Positions 43,572-52,227 of a stretch of DNA of 64,000 nt are shown here, one piece after another. The notes beneath the pieces were generated by a model. That model saw nothing but the letters and a program-made list of their open reading frames with translations, was not told where the DNA came from and did not search any database. A program made the translations under genes and the position numbers. The stretch comes from Glycomyces niveus (GTDB taxonomy: Bacteria; Actinomycetota; Actinomycetes; Mycobacteriales; Micromonosporaceae). How positions within the stretch are numbered: the first letter of the stretch is position 1; each line of letters starts with the position of its first letter. The stretch lies in the NCBI RefSeq assembly GCF_017592475.1, contig NZ_JAGFNP010000006.1, positions 6,995 through 70,994 of the forward strand, given 5' to 3'.

Positions 43572-44255
43572 ATGATCCCACTGCTGACCCGCTACGGCGC
43601 GAAAGCCGCCGCCGTGCTCGTCCTCGCACTCGGGGCCGTCATCGTCGTGAACGCCGTGAACGACAAGCCCTCGGAAGAGGACGCCCAGCACCCCAGCCAG
43701 GCCGCCGCCGAGCAGCAGGCCGAGGCCGAGGAAGCGTATGAAGAAGTCCGCTACCTCCACGTCAACTACATCGCCGAGACCGCCGGCGCAGACGTGACCG
43801 TCAAGGCCGAGGCCGTCGGCGACTACGCGATGGACAAGGCCGCCGGCCTGGACTCCGCGCAGGAGGACGCCGACAAGGCCGCCGCCGAGGCCGAAGCGGC
43901 CGCCGCGGCGAACACCAACCCGACCTCGGTCGACATCCCGTCCAGCTGCGACGAGTACTCCGGCAACAAGGCCACCGGCTGCGCCATGGCGGTCGAACGC
44001 GGCTTCAGCCTCGACGAGGTCGGCTGCCTCGTGGCCCTGTGGGACCGCGAGTCCGGCTGGAACCACCTGGCGGAGAACTCGATCGGCGCCTACGGCATCC
44101 CGCAGGCCCTGCCCGGACCGAAGATGGAGTCCGCCGGCTCCGACTGGGAGACCAACCCCGTCACCCAGATCAAGTGGGGCCTGGGCTACATCGAGGGCCG
44201 CTACGGCACGCCCTGCGAAGCCTGGAACCATTCCGAAGAAGTCGGCTGGTATTAG
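43572..44255 (+). CDS. Membrane-anchored or secreted transglycosylase-like protein, copy 1
   Basis: This 227-aa protein has an N-terminal signal or anchor helix (residues 10-30, AKAAAVLVLALGAVIVVNAV), an Ala/Glu-rich coiled coil (about 40-115), and a C-terminal domain of about 85 residues. That domain (LVALWDRESGWNHLAEN, AYGIPQALPG, QIKWGLGYIEGRYGTPCEAW) has the Glu in RESGWN and the GIPQ block of lysozyme-like or aggregation-promoting-factor transglycosylases. Two or three Cys residues may be paired. It would cleave or remodel peptidoglycan outside the membrane. A paralogue follows in tandem. Its translation may be controlled by the hairpin just upstream. The start is ATG 43572; the longer frame lacks a ribosome binding site. 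Confidence 0.85.
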   Translation: MIPLLTRYGAKAAAVLVLALGAVIVVNAVNDKPSEEDAQHPSQAAAEQQAEAEEAYEEVRYLHVNYIAETAGADVTVKAEAVGDYAMDKAAGLDSAQEDADKAAAEAEAAAAANTNPTSVDIPSSCDEYSGNKATGCAMAVERGFSLDEVGCLVALWDRESGWNHLAENSIGAYGIPQALPGPKMESAGSDWETNPVTQIKWGLGYIEGRYGTPCEAWNHSEEVGWY

Positions 44256-44261
44256 GACCCC

Positions 44262-44298
44262 GACCGCCGCCCGGTCCCCCGGGCGGCGGTCGTTTTTT
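44262..44298 (+). terminator. Strong terminator between the tandem transglycosylase-like genes
   Basis: A perfect 13-bp stem (GACCGCCGCCCGG and its complement) with a TCCC loop is followed by GTTTTTT. This is the clearest intrinsic terminator in the window, so the two paralogues are separate transcripts or only partly read through. Confidence 0.92.
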
Positions 44299-44312
44299 AC
44301 TGGAGCCACCCC

Positions 44313-44984
44313 ATGATCCCGAAGCTGACCCGCTACGGGGCCCGCATCGCCGCCCTCGTGGTGCTCGCGATCGGCGCCCTCATCGCCGTCAACGCCGTCA
44401 CCGACGACCCCGCCCTGATCGACGCGGAGCACCCCGGCCAGGCCGCCGCCGAGCAGCAGGCCGACGCCGAGGCGGCGTACGAGGAAGCGCGCGGCCACCA
44501 CCGCGACTACATCGCCGCGACCGCCGGCGCCGACGTCACCGTCAAGGCCGAAGCCGTCGGCGAATACGCCGCGGACAAGGCGAACGGCCTGAACGACGCC
44601 CAGGAGGACGCCGACCAGGCCGCAGAGGAGGCCGCCGCGAACAACAACCCGACCTCAGTCGAGATCCCGTCCAGCTGCGACGAGTTCACCGGGAACAAGG
44701 CCACCGGCTGCGCGCTCACCCTGGAGGCCGGGTTCGACCTCGAGCAGTTCGCGTGCCTGGAACTCCTGTGGGACAAGGAGTCCGGCTGGAACGAACTGGC
44801 CGAGAACCCGATCGGCGCCTACGGCATCCCGCAGTCCTACCCCGGCAGCAAGATGGCGTCCTTCGGCGACGACTGGCGGACGAACCCCGTCACGCAGATC
44901 CTCTGGGGCCTCGACTACATCGAGGGCCGGTACGACGCCCCCTGCGACGCCTGGGCCAAATCCGAGGCCGAGGGCTTCTACTGA
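44313..44984 (+). CDS. Transglycosylase-like protein, copy 2
   Basis: This 223-aa paralogue of the upstream gene has the same plan: an N-terminal hydrophobic helix (IAALVVLAIGALIAVNAV), a coiled coil and a C-terminal lysozyme-like domain (LLWDKESGWNELAENPIGAY, QILWGLDYIEGRYDAPC). The pair shares most residues in the start (RYGA, AAAEQQA, AGADVTVKAEAVG) and in the catalytic domain. It begins after a strong terminator with TGGAG before the ATG. Its last third is overlapped on the other strand by the reading frame of the DUF998 gene. Confidence 0.85.
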   Translation: MIPKLTRYGARIAALVVLAIGALIAVNAVTDDPALIDAEHPGQAAAEQQADAEAAYEEARGHHRDYIAATAGADVTVKAEAVGEYAADKANGLNDAQEDADQAAEEAAANNNPTSVEIPSSCDEFTGNKATGCALTLEAGFDLEQFACLELLWDKESGWNELAENPIGAYGIPQSYPGSKMASFGDDWRTNPVTQILWGLDYIEGRYDAPCDAWAKSEAEGFY

Positions 44985-45635
44985 TCCCTTGAGCCACGCC
45001 CCCACGAACGCCAGCGCGACCAGTTCCATGCCGACGGTGGTGCGCTGCAGCAGGCCCGCGCCGAACGCGCCGGGCTCGCGCGGCACGCCGAACCATTCGG
45101 CGACGTACGGGGCGGAGCAGGCGACGAGGGCGACGACGGCGATCCAGCTGGCGGCGAGGACGCCCTTGCGGGTCTTGTCGGGGCAGTCGGCCCCGCGCGC
45201 CCAGCGGGCGAAGCAGAGGCCCATGACGGCCATGGTGCTGAAGGCGCAGAACGCCGCGTAGCGGTGGATCGCCGAGATCAGAGAGACCTCGGGGAGGCCG
45301 GGCGGGTCGGTGGGGAAGAGGGCGACGAGGCCGAGGAAGCCGGCCCAGACCAGGAGCATGGGGCTGAGCCAGCGGGGGGCTTCGACGCGGCGGGCGACGG
45401 CGGCGAAGGCGCAGGCGCCGAGCCCGAAGAGGACGAGCGCGACGGGCAGGAGCCAGCCGAGCGGGGTGTAGAGGTGGAGGCTGATGACGACCTCGACGGG
45501 GTTGAGGCCGGAGGTCGCGTGGAGGACGACCATCGCGGCGAACCCGGCGGCGAGCGCGGTGAAACCGGCCGTCGTCAGTCCCTTGAGGGTGGTCGCAGTG
45601 GTGGCACTGTCGCCAAGGGGCGCATGAATGATCAT
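44655..45635 (-). CDS. DUF998-family membrane protein with an antisense extension
   Basis: The first ~215 residues form a six-helix membrane protein of DUF998 type (for example AALAAGFAAMVVLHA, GWLLPVALVLFGLGACAF, CFARWARG). The family normally ends about there. In this copy the frame continues for about 110 further residues to a stop at 44655, antisense to the last 330 bp of the transglycosylase-like copy 2. The tail (LGLGFGPGVAGGVVPALDVV...) looks like mirror sequence of that gene and not like a domain. Either the native stop was lost or this tail is translated. GAGG lies 9 bp before the ATG at 45635. Its function is unknown. Confidence 0.65.
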   Translation of the reverse strand: MIIHAPLGDSATTATTLKGLTTAGFTALAAGFAAMVVLHATSGLNPVEVVISLHLYTPLGWLLPVALVLFGLGACAFAAVARRVEAPRWLSPMLLVWAGFLGLVALFPTDPPGLPEVSLISAIHRYAAFCAFSTMAVMGLCFARWARGADCPDKTRKGVLAASWIAVVALVACSAPYVAEWFGVPREPGAFGAGLLQRTTVGMELVALAFVGAWLKGSVEALGLGFGPGVAGGVVPALDVVEAPEDLRDGVRPPVVAEGRHLAAGVGLRDAVGADRVLGQFVPAGLLVPQEFQARELLEVEPGLQGERAAGGLVPGELVAAGRDLD

Positions 45636-45797
45636 GCCGTCAAGCCTCGCGAAACCGGGCGTCTGAATCAGTGACGCGGGCACCCGAATCGCTCCCCCCG
45701 CCAGCACCCGGCCGGTGGTACGGCCTGCACTACCGCGGGGGTCCGGTGGGTTCGCCGCTCCCGGGCGCGCGGCGGCCGGGTGTGCGAGGCTTGGGGG

Positions 45798-47564
45798 GTG
45801 AACGAGTTGGCGGGAGCCCTGTCCCCGTATCTGCGTCAGCATGCCGAGAACCCGGTGGCGTGGCGCCAGTGGAGTGCGGCGGCGCTGGCGGAGGCCGCGG
45901 AGCGCGATGTGCCGGTCCTGATCTCGATCGGGTATTCGACGTGCCACTGGTGCCATGTGATGGCGCACGAGTCGTTCGAGGACAAGACGGTGGCGGACGC
46001 GATCAACTCCCGGTTCGTGGCGGTGAAGGTCGACCGCGAGGAGCGGCCGGACCTGGACGCGGTGTACATGCAGGCGACGATGGCGATCACGGGTCAGGGC
46101 GGGTGGCCGATGACGGTGTTCGCGTTCCCTGACGGGACGCCGTTCTTCGCGGGCACGTACTTCCCGAAGGCGCATTTCCTGCGGCTGCTGGACGCGGTGC
46201 ACTCGGCGTGGGCGACGCAGCGGGAGGAGCTGGCGCATCAAGGTGCGGCGGTCGTGGAGGCGAGTGCGCGGAGCGGTCCGGCGTTCGCGGACGTGACGGT
46301 GGCCTGCCCGCTGGACGGCCCGTGCCCGCCGGCGCCGCCGGTGCGCACGGAGCTGCTGGACGCGGCCGCGGCGACGACGCTGGCGTCGGCGGACCGGGTG
46401 AACGGCGGGTTCGGGGCGGCGCCGAAGTTCCCGAGCGTGCCGGCGCTGCGGTTCCTGTGCGACGCGTACGTGCGCACGGGGGACGCGGAGCTGCTGGGTC
46501 ATGTGAAGCTGACGGCGGAGCGGATGGCGCGCGGCGGGATCTACGACCAGTTGGAGGGCGGGTTCGCGCGCTACAGCGTGGACGCGTCGTGGACGGTGCC
46601 GCACTTCGAGAAGATGCTGTACGACAACGCGGAGCTGCTGTGGCTGTATTCGCGGCTGTACGGCGAGGGGGCGCTGTTCGCGCGGGTCGCGGACGAGACG
46701 GCGGCGTTCGTGCTGGAGCGGTTCTCGACGGCGGAGGGCGGGTTCGCGGCGGCGTTCGACGCGGACACCGAGGGCGTCGAGGGCTTGACGTACGTGTGGA
46801 CGATGGCCGAACTGGAGGCGGTGCTCGGGCCGGATGCGGCGTGGGCCGCGGAGGTGTTCGGGGTCGATCCGGCGAGTCCGAACTTCGAGCACGGCGCGAA
46901 CGTCCTGGAGCTGCCGCGAGATCCGGACGACAGCGCCCGCTGGGAGGCGGTGCGGCACCGGCTGCTGGCGGCGCGGCGGCTGCGGGCGCAGCCGGGCCGG
47001 GACGACAAGGTGGTGGCGGCCTGGAACGGGCTGGCGATCGCGGCGCTGGCGGAGTACGCCTCGCGTACGGGCCACCGGGATTCGCTGCTGGCGGCGGAGC
47101 GCGCCGCCGAGCTGCTGCTGCGGGTGCACATCGGCGCTGACGGGCGTCTGGCGCGGGCGTCGCTGGGCGGGGTCGCGTCGGCGGCGCCGGGGATTCTGGA
47201 GGACTACGCGGCGGTGGCGCTGGGGTTCCTGCGGCTCGGCGGGGACTGGACGGCGCGCGCGCAGGGGCTCATCGAGCAGATCCGGGAGCATTTCACGGAC
47301 TTCGAGGGCGGGTTCTTCGACACGGCCGCTGATGCGGAGGCACTGGTGACGCGGCCTGCTGACGTGCACGACGGGCCGACGGCGTCGGGGTGGGCGCTGG
47401 CGGCGGCCGCGATGCTGGAGGCGTTCCAGGTGACGGGCGACGAGACGTACAAGGACGACGCGTGGCGGGCGGTGGCGCGGGCCGAGCCGGTGATGGGCGC
47501 GAATCCGCGGTTCACGGCGGGGCTGCACGCGGCGGCGGAGGCGCTGGTGCGGGCGCAGCGCTGA
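45798..47564 (+). CDS. YyaL/DUF255-type thioredoxin-domain protein
   Basis: This 588-aa cytosolic protein starts with the family block NELAGALSPYLRQHAENP and a thioredoxin-like domain with the CxxC site STCHWCHVM and DREERPDLD. An (alpha/alpha)6-type domain follows, with GGFARYSVDASWTVPHFEKM and GRDDKVVAAWNGLAIAAL. Homologues include bacterial YyaL and human SPATA20. The reaction is not established; N-acyl or sugar epimerase-like folds are suggested for the C-terminal part. I chose GTG 45798 because family members begin at this point; GTG 45780 is also open. Confidence 0.9.
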   Translation: MNELAGALSPYLRQHAENPVAWRQWSAAALAEAAERDVPVLISIGYSTCHWCHVMAHESFEDKTVADAINSRFVAVKVDREERPDLDAVYMQATMAITGQGGWPMTVFAFPDGTPFFAGTYFPKAHFLRLLDAVHSAWATQREELAHQGAAVVEASARSGPAFADVTVACPLDGPCPPAPPVRTELLDAAAATTLASADRVNGGFGAAPKFPSVPALRFLCDAYVRTGDAELLGHVKLTAERMARGGIYDQLEGGFARYSVDASWTVPHFEKMLYDNAELLWLYSRLYGEGALFARVADETAAFVLERFSTAEGGFAAAFDADTEGVEGLTYVWTMAELEAVLGPDAAWAAEVFGVDPASPNFEHGANVLELPRDPDDSARWEAVRHRLLAARRLRAQPGRDDKVVAAWNGLAIAALAEYASRTGHRDSLLAAERAAELLLRVHIGADGRLARASLGGVASAAPGILEDYAAVALGFLRLGGDWTARAQGLIEQIREHFTDFEGGFFDTAADAEALVTRPADVHDGPTASGWALAAAAMLEAFQVTGDETYKDDAWRAVARAEPVMGANPRFTAGLHAAAEALVRAQR

Positions 47565-47627
47565 CCGGCTGCAAGAAATTACTGGTCGCGCGGGCGCGGA
47601 TCACACGCCGCTTCGTCGTATTTCTGC

Positions 47628-47657
47628 TTGCCGCCCGGCAAGGGCCGTGCTTACGTT
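47628..47657 (+). promoter_or_regulatory. Candidate promoter of the ABC exporter operon
   Basis: TTGCCG (47628-47633) and TACGTT (47652-47657) are 18 bp apart, placing the transcript start 1-3 bases before the GTG at 47666. The transcript would be nearly leaderless. Confidence 0.4.
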
Positions 47658-47665
47658 GGTGAGTT

Positions 47666-49351
47666 GTGAAGCCCAACCCACTGCACCCCCCTGCCTTGTC
47701 CCCCGCGGACATCCCGGCCGACCCGTGGCGGTACCTGTGGTACGTCGCCCGCGCCCAGACCGGCCTGGTCGCGCTCGGGTTCGTGCTGCTCAGCGTCTCC
47801 GGTTCGGCCTGGATCCTGCTGCCGTGGACGATTTCGAGGATCATCGACGAAGTGCTGCTGGCGGGCTCGGCCGAGCCGCTGGCGCGCTGGTCGGTGGCGC
47901 TCGTGGCCGTCGCGATCGCCTCCTCGTGGGTGTTCGTGGCCGGGTACCGGTCGCTGTTCATGGCCGAGTCGCACGCGCGGGTGCGCACGGTCCGCAACCT
48001 CACCGACCACTTGAACCGGGCGGGGACGGGCGTGCGCGGCGCGGTCTCCCCCGGCGAGATGGTCAACCTCTCCACTGAGGACGCCCACAAGACGGGGTCG
48101 TTCATCTTCCAGCTCGGCTTCGGGTGGATGGGCCTGGTCATGACGGCCGTCGGCGCGGTCCTGCTGTGGCGGGCGAGCCCCGCGCTCGGGTGGACGACGC
48201 TCATCGGCGTGCTGCTCATCGGGTTCGTGGTCGGACCGGTGCTCTCGCGCCTGCAGCACCACCAGATCGCGTACCGGTCCTCGGTCGCGAAGCTCACCGG
48301 GCAGGCGAGCGACGTCGTGGGCGGGCTGCGCGTGCTGCGCGGCGTCGGCGGCGAGGCCCAGTTCTCGCACCGGTACCGGTCGGCTTCGGCGGAATTGCGC
48401 GAGGCCGGGTACGGCGTCGCGACCGCCGACTCGTGGGTGCAGGGGCTGCGGGCGAGCCTGCCGCTGGCGCTCATCGCGGCGGTGACATGGGTCGGCGCGC
48501 GCCTAGCGCTGAACGGTGCGATCACAATTGGGGAGCTGTCCGCGGCGTTCGGCATGACCGCGCTCGTCGCCCAGCACTCGGGCGCGATGATCGGCATGGC
48601 CCAGTCCGTGATCGCCGCACAGGTCGCCTCCCGGCGGCTCACCGCGTTCTTCAACACCCGCAGCGACATCGCCGACGACGGCACCGCCACCGGCGCTGGC
48701 GGGACGCTGCGCGACCCCGAGTCGGGGCTCGCGATCGAACCGGGCCGGCTCACCGTGGTCGTCAGCGCCGAAGCGAAGCCCGCCGAGGCCGCGATGGAAC
48801 GCCTGGCCCGCTACAGCGAATCCGCCGCCGAATGGGGCGGCGCGAAACTCGCCGACCTCGCGCTCGACGAGGTGCGCGAACGCGTCCTGCTCCTGCGCGA
48901 CGACTACCTGTTCGCGCAGACCCTCGGCGAGACCCTGCGGGTCGACGAGGCCCGCGCGCTCGCCGCCATCGACACCGCCGGCGCGGGCGACGTCCACTCC
49001 AGCCTCGGCTCGACCATGGACGGCGAGATCCACAACGCCGGCCGCAACCTCTCCGGCGGCCAGCGCCAGCGCCTCCGCCTCGCGCGGGCGCTCGCGGCCG
49101 ACGCGGAGATCCTCCTCGCCGTCGAGCCGACCTCCGCGGTCGACGCGCACACCGAGTCGCTCATCGCCGAGCGGGTCGCAGCGGCCCGCGCGGGGCGCAC
49201 GACGGCGGTCGTGACGGCCTCGCCGCTGTGGCTGGCGCGCGCCGACCACGTGGCGTGGATGGTGGACGGCAAGGTCCGCGCCACCGGCTCGCACGCCGAG
49301 CTGTCGCTGCAAGACGAGTACCGGTCCCTCACCTCTAGGCAGGAGTCCTGA
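47666..49351 (+). CDS. ABC exporter half-transporter with degenerate Walker A
   Basis: This 561-aa protein has six membrane helices (about 35-290) and a nucleotide-binding domain. The domain keeps the signature NLSGGQRQRLRLARAL and a Walker B-like ILLAVEPTSAVD in which the usual Asp is Val but the Glu is kept. The P-loop position reads VVVSAEAKPAEAAME, with no GxxGxGKS/T. This half cannot bind ATP in the usual way but can complete the site of a partner. The next gene, overlapping by one base (TGATG), has the opposite pattern. The substrate is unknown. Confidence 0.88.
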   Translation: MKPNPLHPPALSPADIPADPWRYLWYVARAQTGLVALGFVLLSVSGSAWILLPWTISRIIDEVLLAGSAEPLARWSVALVAVAIASSWVFVAGYRSLFMAESHARVRTVRNLTDHLNRAGTGVRGAVSPGEMVNLSTEDAHKTGSFIFQLGFGWMGLVMTAVGAVLLWRASPALGWTTLIGVLLIGFVVGPVLSRLQHHQIAYRSSVAKLTGQASDVVGGLRVLRGVGGEAQFSHRYRSASAELREAGYGVATADSWVQGLRASLPLALIAAVTWVGARLALNGAITIGELSAAFGMTALVAQHSGAMIGMAQSVIAAQVASRRLTAFFNTRSDIADDGTATGAGGTLRDPESGLAIEPGRLTVVVSAEAKPAEAAMERLARYSESAAEWGGAKLADLALDEVRERVLLLRDDYLFAQTLGETLRVDEARALAAIDTAGAGDVHSSLGSTMDGEIHNAGRNLSGGQRQRLRLARALAADAEILLAVEPTSAVDAHTESLIAERVAAARAGRTTAVVTASPLWLARADHVAWMVDGKVRATGSHAELSLQDEYRSLTSRQES

Positions 49352-51102
49352 TGAGCGCCAATGGAACCAGCGGCCGCCTGCCGGTGGCGGGCCGGGCCGA
49401 GATGATCGAGGCGATCAAGCGGCTGGTCCTGTCGGACAAGCGCGCGTTCGCGGGCGTCGTCGCGCTGTACGTGCTCGCGGCGGGCGCGAGCGCCGCGCTG
49501 CCGGTGATGCTCGGCGAGGTCATCGACGGGATCGGGACGGGCTGGACCGCCGCCCGCGTGGACCTGGTGTGCGGCGTGATCGCCGCGTGCGTGGTCCTGC
49601 AGCTGGTGCTCATGCGCACCGGCCGCCGCATGGGCTACCGGCTGGGAGAGCGGGCGGCGGCGCGGCTGCGCGAGTCGTTCATCGACCGGGTGCTGCGGCT
49701 GCCGCTGGGCACGGTCGAGCGCGCCGGCACCGGCGACCTCGCCACCCGCACGTCGGGCGATGTGGGCGCGGTGGCGGAGCTGCTGCGCAAGACCGCGCCC
49801 GAGGTCGCGGTCGCGATCATCGAGGGCACGGTCATCATCGTGGCGGCGTTCGTGGTGAACCCGCTGCTGGGCCTGCTGTTCGTGGTGGGCATGCCGATGC
49901 TGTTCTTCGCCGGGCGCCGGTACCTGCGGCTGGCGAGCCCGGTGTTCCTGAGCGAGCGGGCCGCGATGAGCGAGATCGCCGAGACGGCGACGGCGTCCGC
50001 GGCCGGGGCCGCGACGGTGGCGGCGTACCGGATGCAGGAGGAACGCGGCGCGGCCGGGTACGCGCGGGCGGCGACGCACATGGACCGGCTCAAGGGGATC
50101 GTGCGGCTGCAGACCTGGTTCTTCCCGGCGACGGACCTGACGTTCCTGACCCCGGCCGTGGTGGTCACGATCGTGGGCGCGTTCTGGTACCTGAACGACT
50201 GGGTGACCGTGGGCGAGGTGGTCGCGGTGGCGATGCTGACGCTGCGCCTCGACGGGCCGGTGTTCCGGTCCATGATGTCGCTCAGCGAGTTCCAGATGGG
50301 CGGGGCCGCGATGGCCCGCGTGGAGGGCGTGCACCTCATGCCCGACGAGGTCCGGGAGGCCGCGCCGGAGGGCGCGGAGGTGCGGCTCGACAACGTGACG
50401 TTCGGGTACGGCGACGGCCCGGACGTGCTGCACGGCCTGAGCCTGCACCCGCGGCGCGGCGAGCGCCTCGTCGTGGTCGGACCTTCCGGGGCGGGCAAGT
50501 CGACGATCGCGCGGCTCGTCGCGGGGATCGACCGGCCGCGCACCGGCTCGGTGACCCTCGGCGGCGCTCCCGTCGCCGACATCCCGCTGGAGCAGTTGCG
50601 CCGCAAGGTGATCCTGGTGACCCAGGAGCATTACGTCTTCACCGCGACGCTGCGTGAGAACCTGAACCTCGCCGCACCGGAGGCGGACGACGAGGCGCTG
50701 CTGTCGGCGCTCGCCACGGTCGACGCGCGCTGGGCGGCCGACCTGCCCGAGGGCCTGGACACGATGCTCGGCGACGAGCACCACCGGCTCAACCTCGCCG
50801 AGGCGCAGCAGCTCGCGCTGGCGCGCGTGATCCTCGCCGACCCGGACGTGGTGATCCTGGACGAGGCGACGGCGGGCATCGACCCGGGCAGCGCGGGGAA
50901 CGTGGAGGCGTCGCTCGCGGCGGCCTTGAACGGCCGCACGGTGATCGCGATCGCGCACCAGTTGCAGGCGGCCGAGTCGGCCGACCGGATCGCGGTGGTG
51001 CGCGACGGCCGCATCGCCGAGGAGGGCAGCCATGCGGCGCTCCTCGAAGCGGGCGGGGCGTACGCGAGCCTGTGGGGCGCTTGGAAGGGCGTCGCGGTCT
51101 GA
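49351..51102 (+). CDS. ABC exporter half-transporter with intact Walker motifs and degenerate signature
   Basis: This 583-aa protein has six membrane helices and a nucleotide-binding domain with Walker A GPSGAGKST, Q-loop VTQEH, Walker B VVILDEATAGID and switch His in IAIAHQ. The ABC signature position reads RLNLAEAQQLALARVIL and lacks LSGGQ. It pairs with the upstream half-transporter to form a heterodimer with one canonical ATP site (this Walker A, the partner's LSGGQ) and one dead site. AGGAG precedes the overlapping ATG. A terminator follows. Confidence 0.9.
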   Translation: MSANGTSGRLPVAGRAEMIEAIKRLVLSDKRAFAGVVALYVLAAGASAALPVMLGEVIDGIGTGWTAARVDLVCGVIAACVVLQLVLMRTGRRMGYRLGERAAARLRESFIDRVLRLPLGTVERAGTGDLATRTSGDVGAVAELLRKTAPEVAVAIIEGTVIIVAAFVVNPLLGLLFVVGMPMLFFAGRRYLRLASPVFLSERAAMSEIAETATASAAGAATVAAYRMQEERGAAGYARAATHMDRLKGIVRLQTWFFPATDLTFLTPAVVVTIVGAFWYLNDWVTVGEVVAVAMLTLRLDGPVFRSMMSLSEFQMGGAAMARVEGVHLMPDEVREAAPEGAEVRLDNVTFGYGDGPDVLHGLSLHPRRGERLVVVGPSGAGKSTIARLVAGIDRPRTGSVTLGGAPVADIPLEQLRRKVILVTQEHYVFTATLRENLNLAAPEADDEALLSALATVDARWAADLPEGLDTMLGDEHHRLNLAEAQQLALARVILADPDVVILDEATAGIDPGSAGNVEASLAAALNGRTVIAIAHQLQAAESADRIAVVRDGRIAEEGSHAALLEAGGAYASLWGAWKGVAV

Positions 51103-51110
51103 GACGGGAT

Positions 51111-51136
51111 CGGCCCGGAGTCTTCGCTCCGGGCCG
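51111..51136 (+). terminator. Terminator after the ABC exporter operon
   Basis: A 10-bp perfect stem (CGGCCCGGAG and its complement) with a TCTTCG loop begins 9 bp after the stop. Confidence 0.65.
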
Positions 51137-51267
51137 TCACACCACGGAAGACTGACATGTACACCATCAGGGCGCAAAATACCAGAAATTCGCATTTCGG
51201 ATACTAGGGTGATCTCCCGTACCTGCGGCGGCCCCGATGCCGCCGCGCATCTCGGACGGGAGCCTTC

Positions 51268-52164
51268 ATGCCGCGCAACGCCACCCCCCAGGTCTACAAG
51301 CACCGCCTCGCGGGCTACACGTACTGGTCGCGGCGCACCTACTCCGACTCGCCGCGCCTCGCGCCCGTCGTGCTCATCGGCGGTGCGCTGCACCGCAAGG
51401 AGGACTGGGGCCGGGTCGAGCAGGGCCTGCTCGAGCACGCCGACGTGATCTGCCCGGACCTGCCCGGCTGGGGCGGCGCCGACCTCCTGCCGCCCTACCT
51501 CGGCACGGACATCCCGGCGGAGGCGATGGTGCGCCTCCTCGACGACCTGCGCATCGAGCGCGTGAACCTGTTCGCGGGCTCCTACGGCTCGTCGGTGGGG
51601 TACCGGCTCGCGCAGACCCATCCCGACCGGATCGGCCGCATGGTCCTGGCCGGGACCATGGGCGGCATCCCGTTGGCGTCGCGGCCGATGATGCGCGCCG
51701 CTGTGGCCCTTGCGGAACGAGGTCCGCGCGAGCAGTTCGGGCCGGCCGCCGTCGACGTCCTCATGAGCCCGCACCCGGACATCGCCGCGAAGTCCGTGGT
51801 CCGCCGCATCCTCGCGATGCGCTTCGGCGCCGCCGACGACGCCGACCTCGCGAAGTTCATCGCCAACACCAACCGGCTGCTCTCGCGCGACCTCATCGAC
51901 CCGTCGGTCCCGCCCGCCGTGCCGACGCTGTTCACCACCGGCGAGCACGACACGCTCACCCCGCCCGAGCTGTGCCGCGAGCTCGCGTTCACCTGCCCCG
52001 AGAGCTGGTACGTGGAACTCGCCCGCGCCGACCACCTCATCCACCTCGAACGCCCGGCCCAGCTCGTGGACCTCATGGTCCGCTTCTTCGACCGCGAACC
52101 CCTGGACGACCTTCCGTACGCCACGGTCGTCGAGGACCTGCGCCGCGTCCCCGCCACGGTTTGA
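51268..52164 (+). CDS. Alpha/beta hydrolase
   Basis: This 298-aa cytosolic hydrolase has the nucleophile elbow AGSYGSS (Ser), an acid in TGEHDTLTP and a His in RADHLIHLE. The oxyanion region is VVLIGGALH. The fold and lengths fit esterase, thioesterase or C-C hydrolase types; the substrate is not evident. No signal peptide is present. It stands alone between the ABC exporter operon and an AraC-type regulator, with CGGGAGCC before the ATG. Confidence 0.85.
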   Translation: MPRNATPQVYKHRLAGYTYWSRRTYSDSPRLAPVVLIGGALHRKEDWGRVEQGLLEHADVICPDLPGWGGADLLPPYLGTDIPAEAMVRLLDDLRIERVNLFAGSYGSSVGYRLAQTHPDRIGRMVLAGTMGGIPLASRPMMRAAVALAERGPREQFGPAAVDVLMSPHPDIAAKSVVRRILAMRFGAADDADLAKFIANTNRLLSRDLIDPSVPPAVPTLFTTGEHDTLTPPELCRELAFTCPESWYVELARADHLIHLERPAQLVDLMVRFFDREPLDDLPYATVVEDLRRVPATV

Positions 52165-52187
52165 CAGCGCTGCCAGGCAGCGCTGTC
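52163..52187. repeat. 12-bp palindrome at the end of the hydrolase gene
   Basis: The arms GACAGCGCTGCC and its exact complement flank a single A and overlap the hydrolase TGA. It could serve as a terminator or as an operator for the AraC-type gene starting 41 bp downstream. Confidence 0.5.
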
Positions 52188-52227
52188 TAGCGCCGCCGCT
52201 GTCGCACCCCGGCGCTACGGTGGAACC

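Noticed and set aside
44655..47528. The full 957-codon leftward frame as one protein
   Set aside because: Its first ~630 codons are Arg/Pro/His-rich mirror sequence of the YyaL-type gene; only the part from 45635 downward looks like protein.
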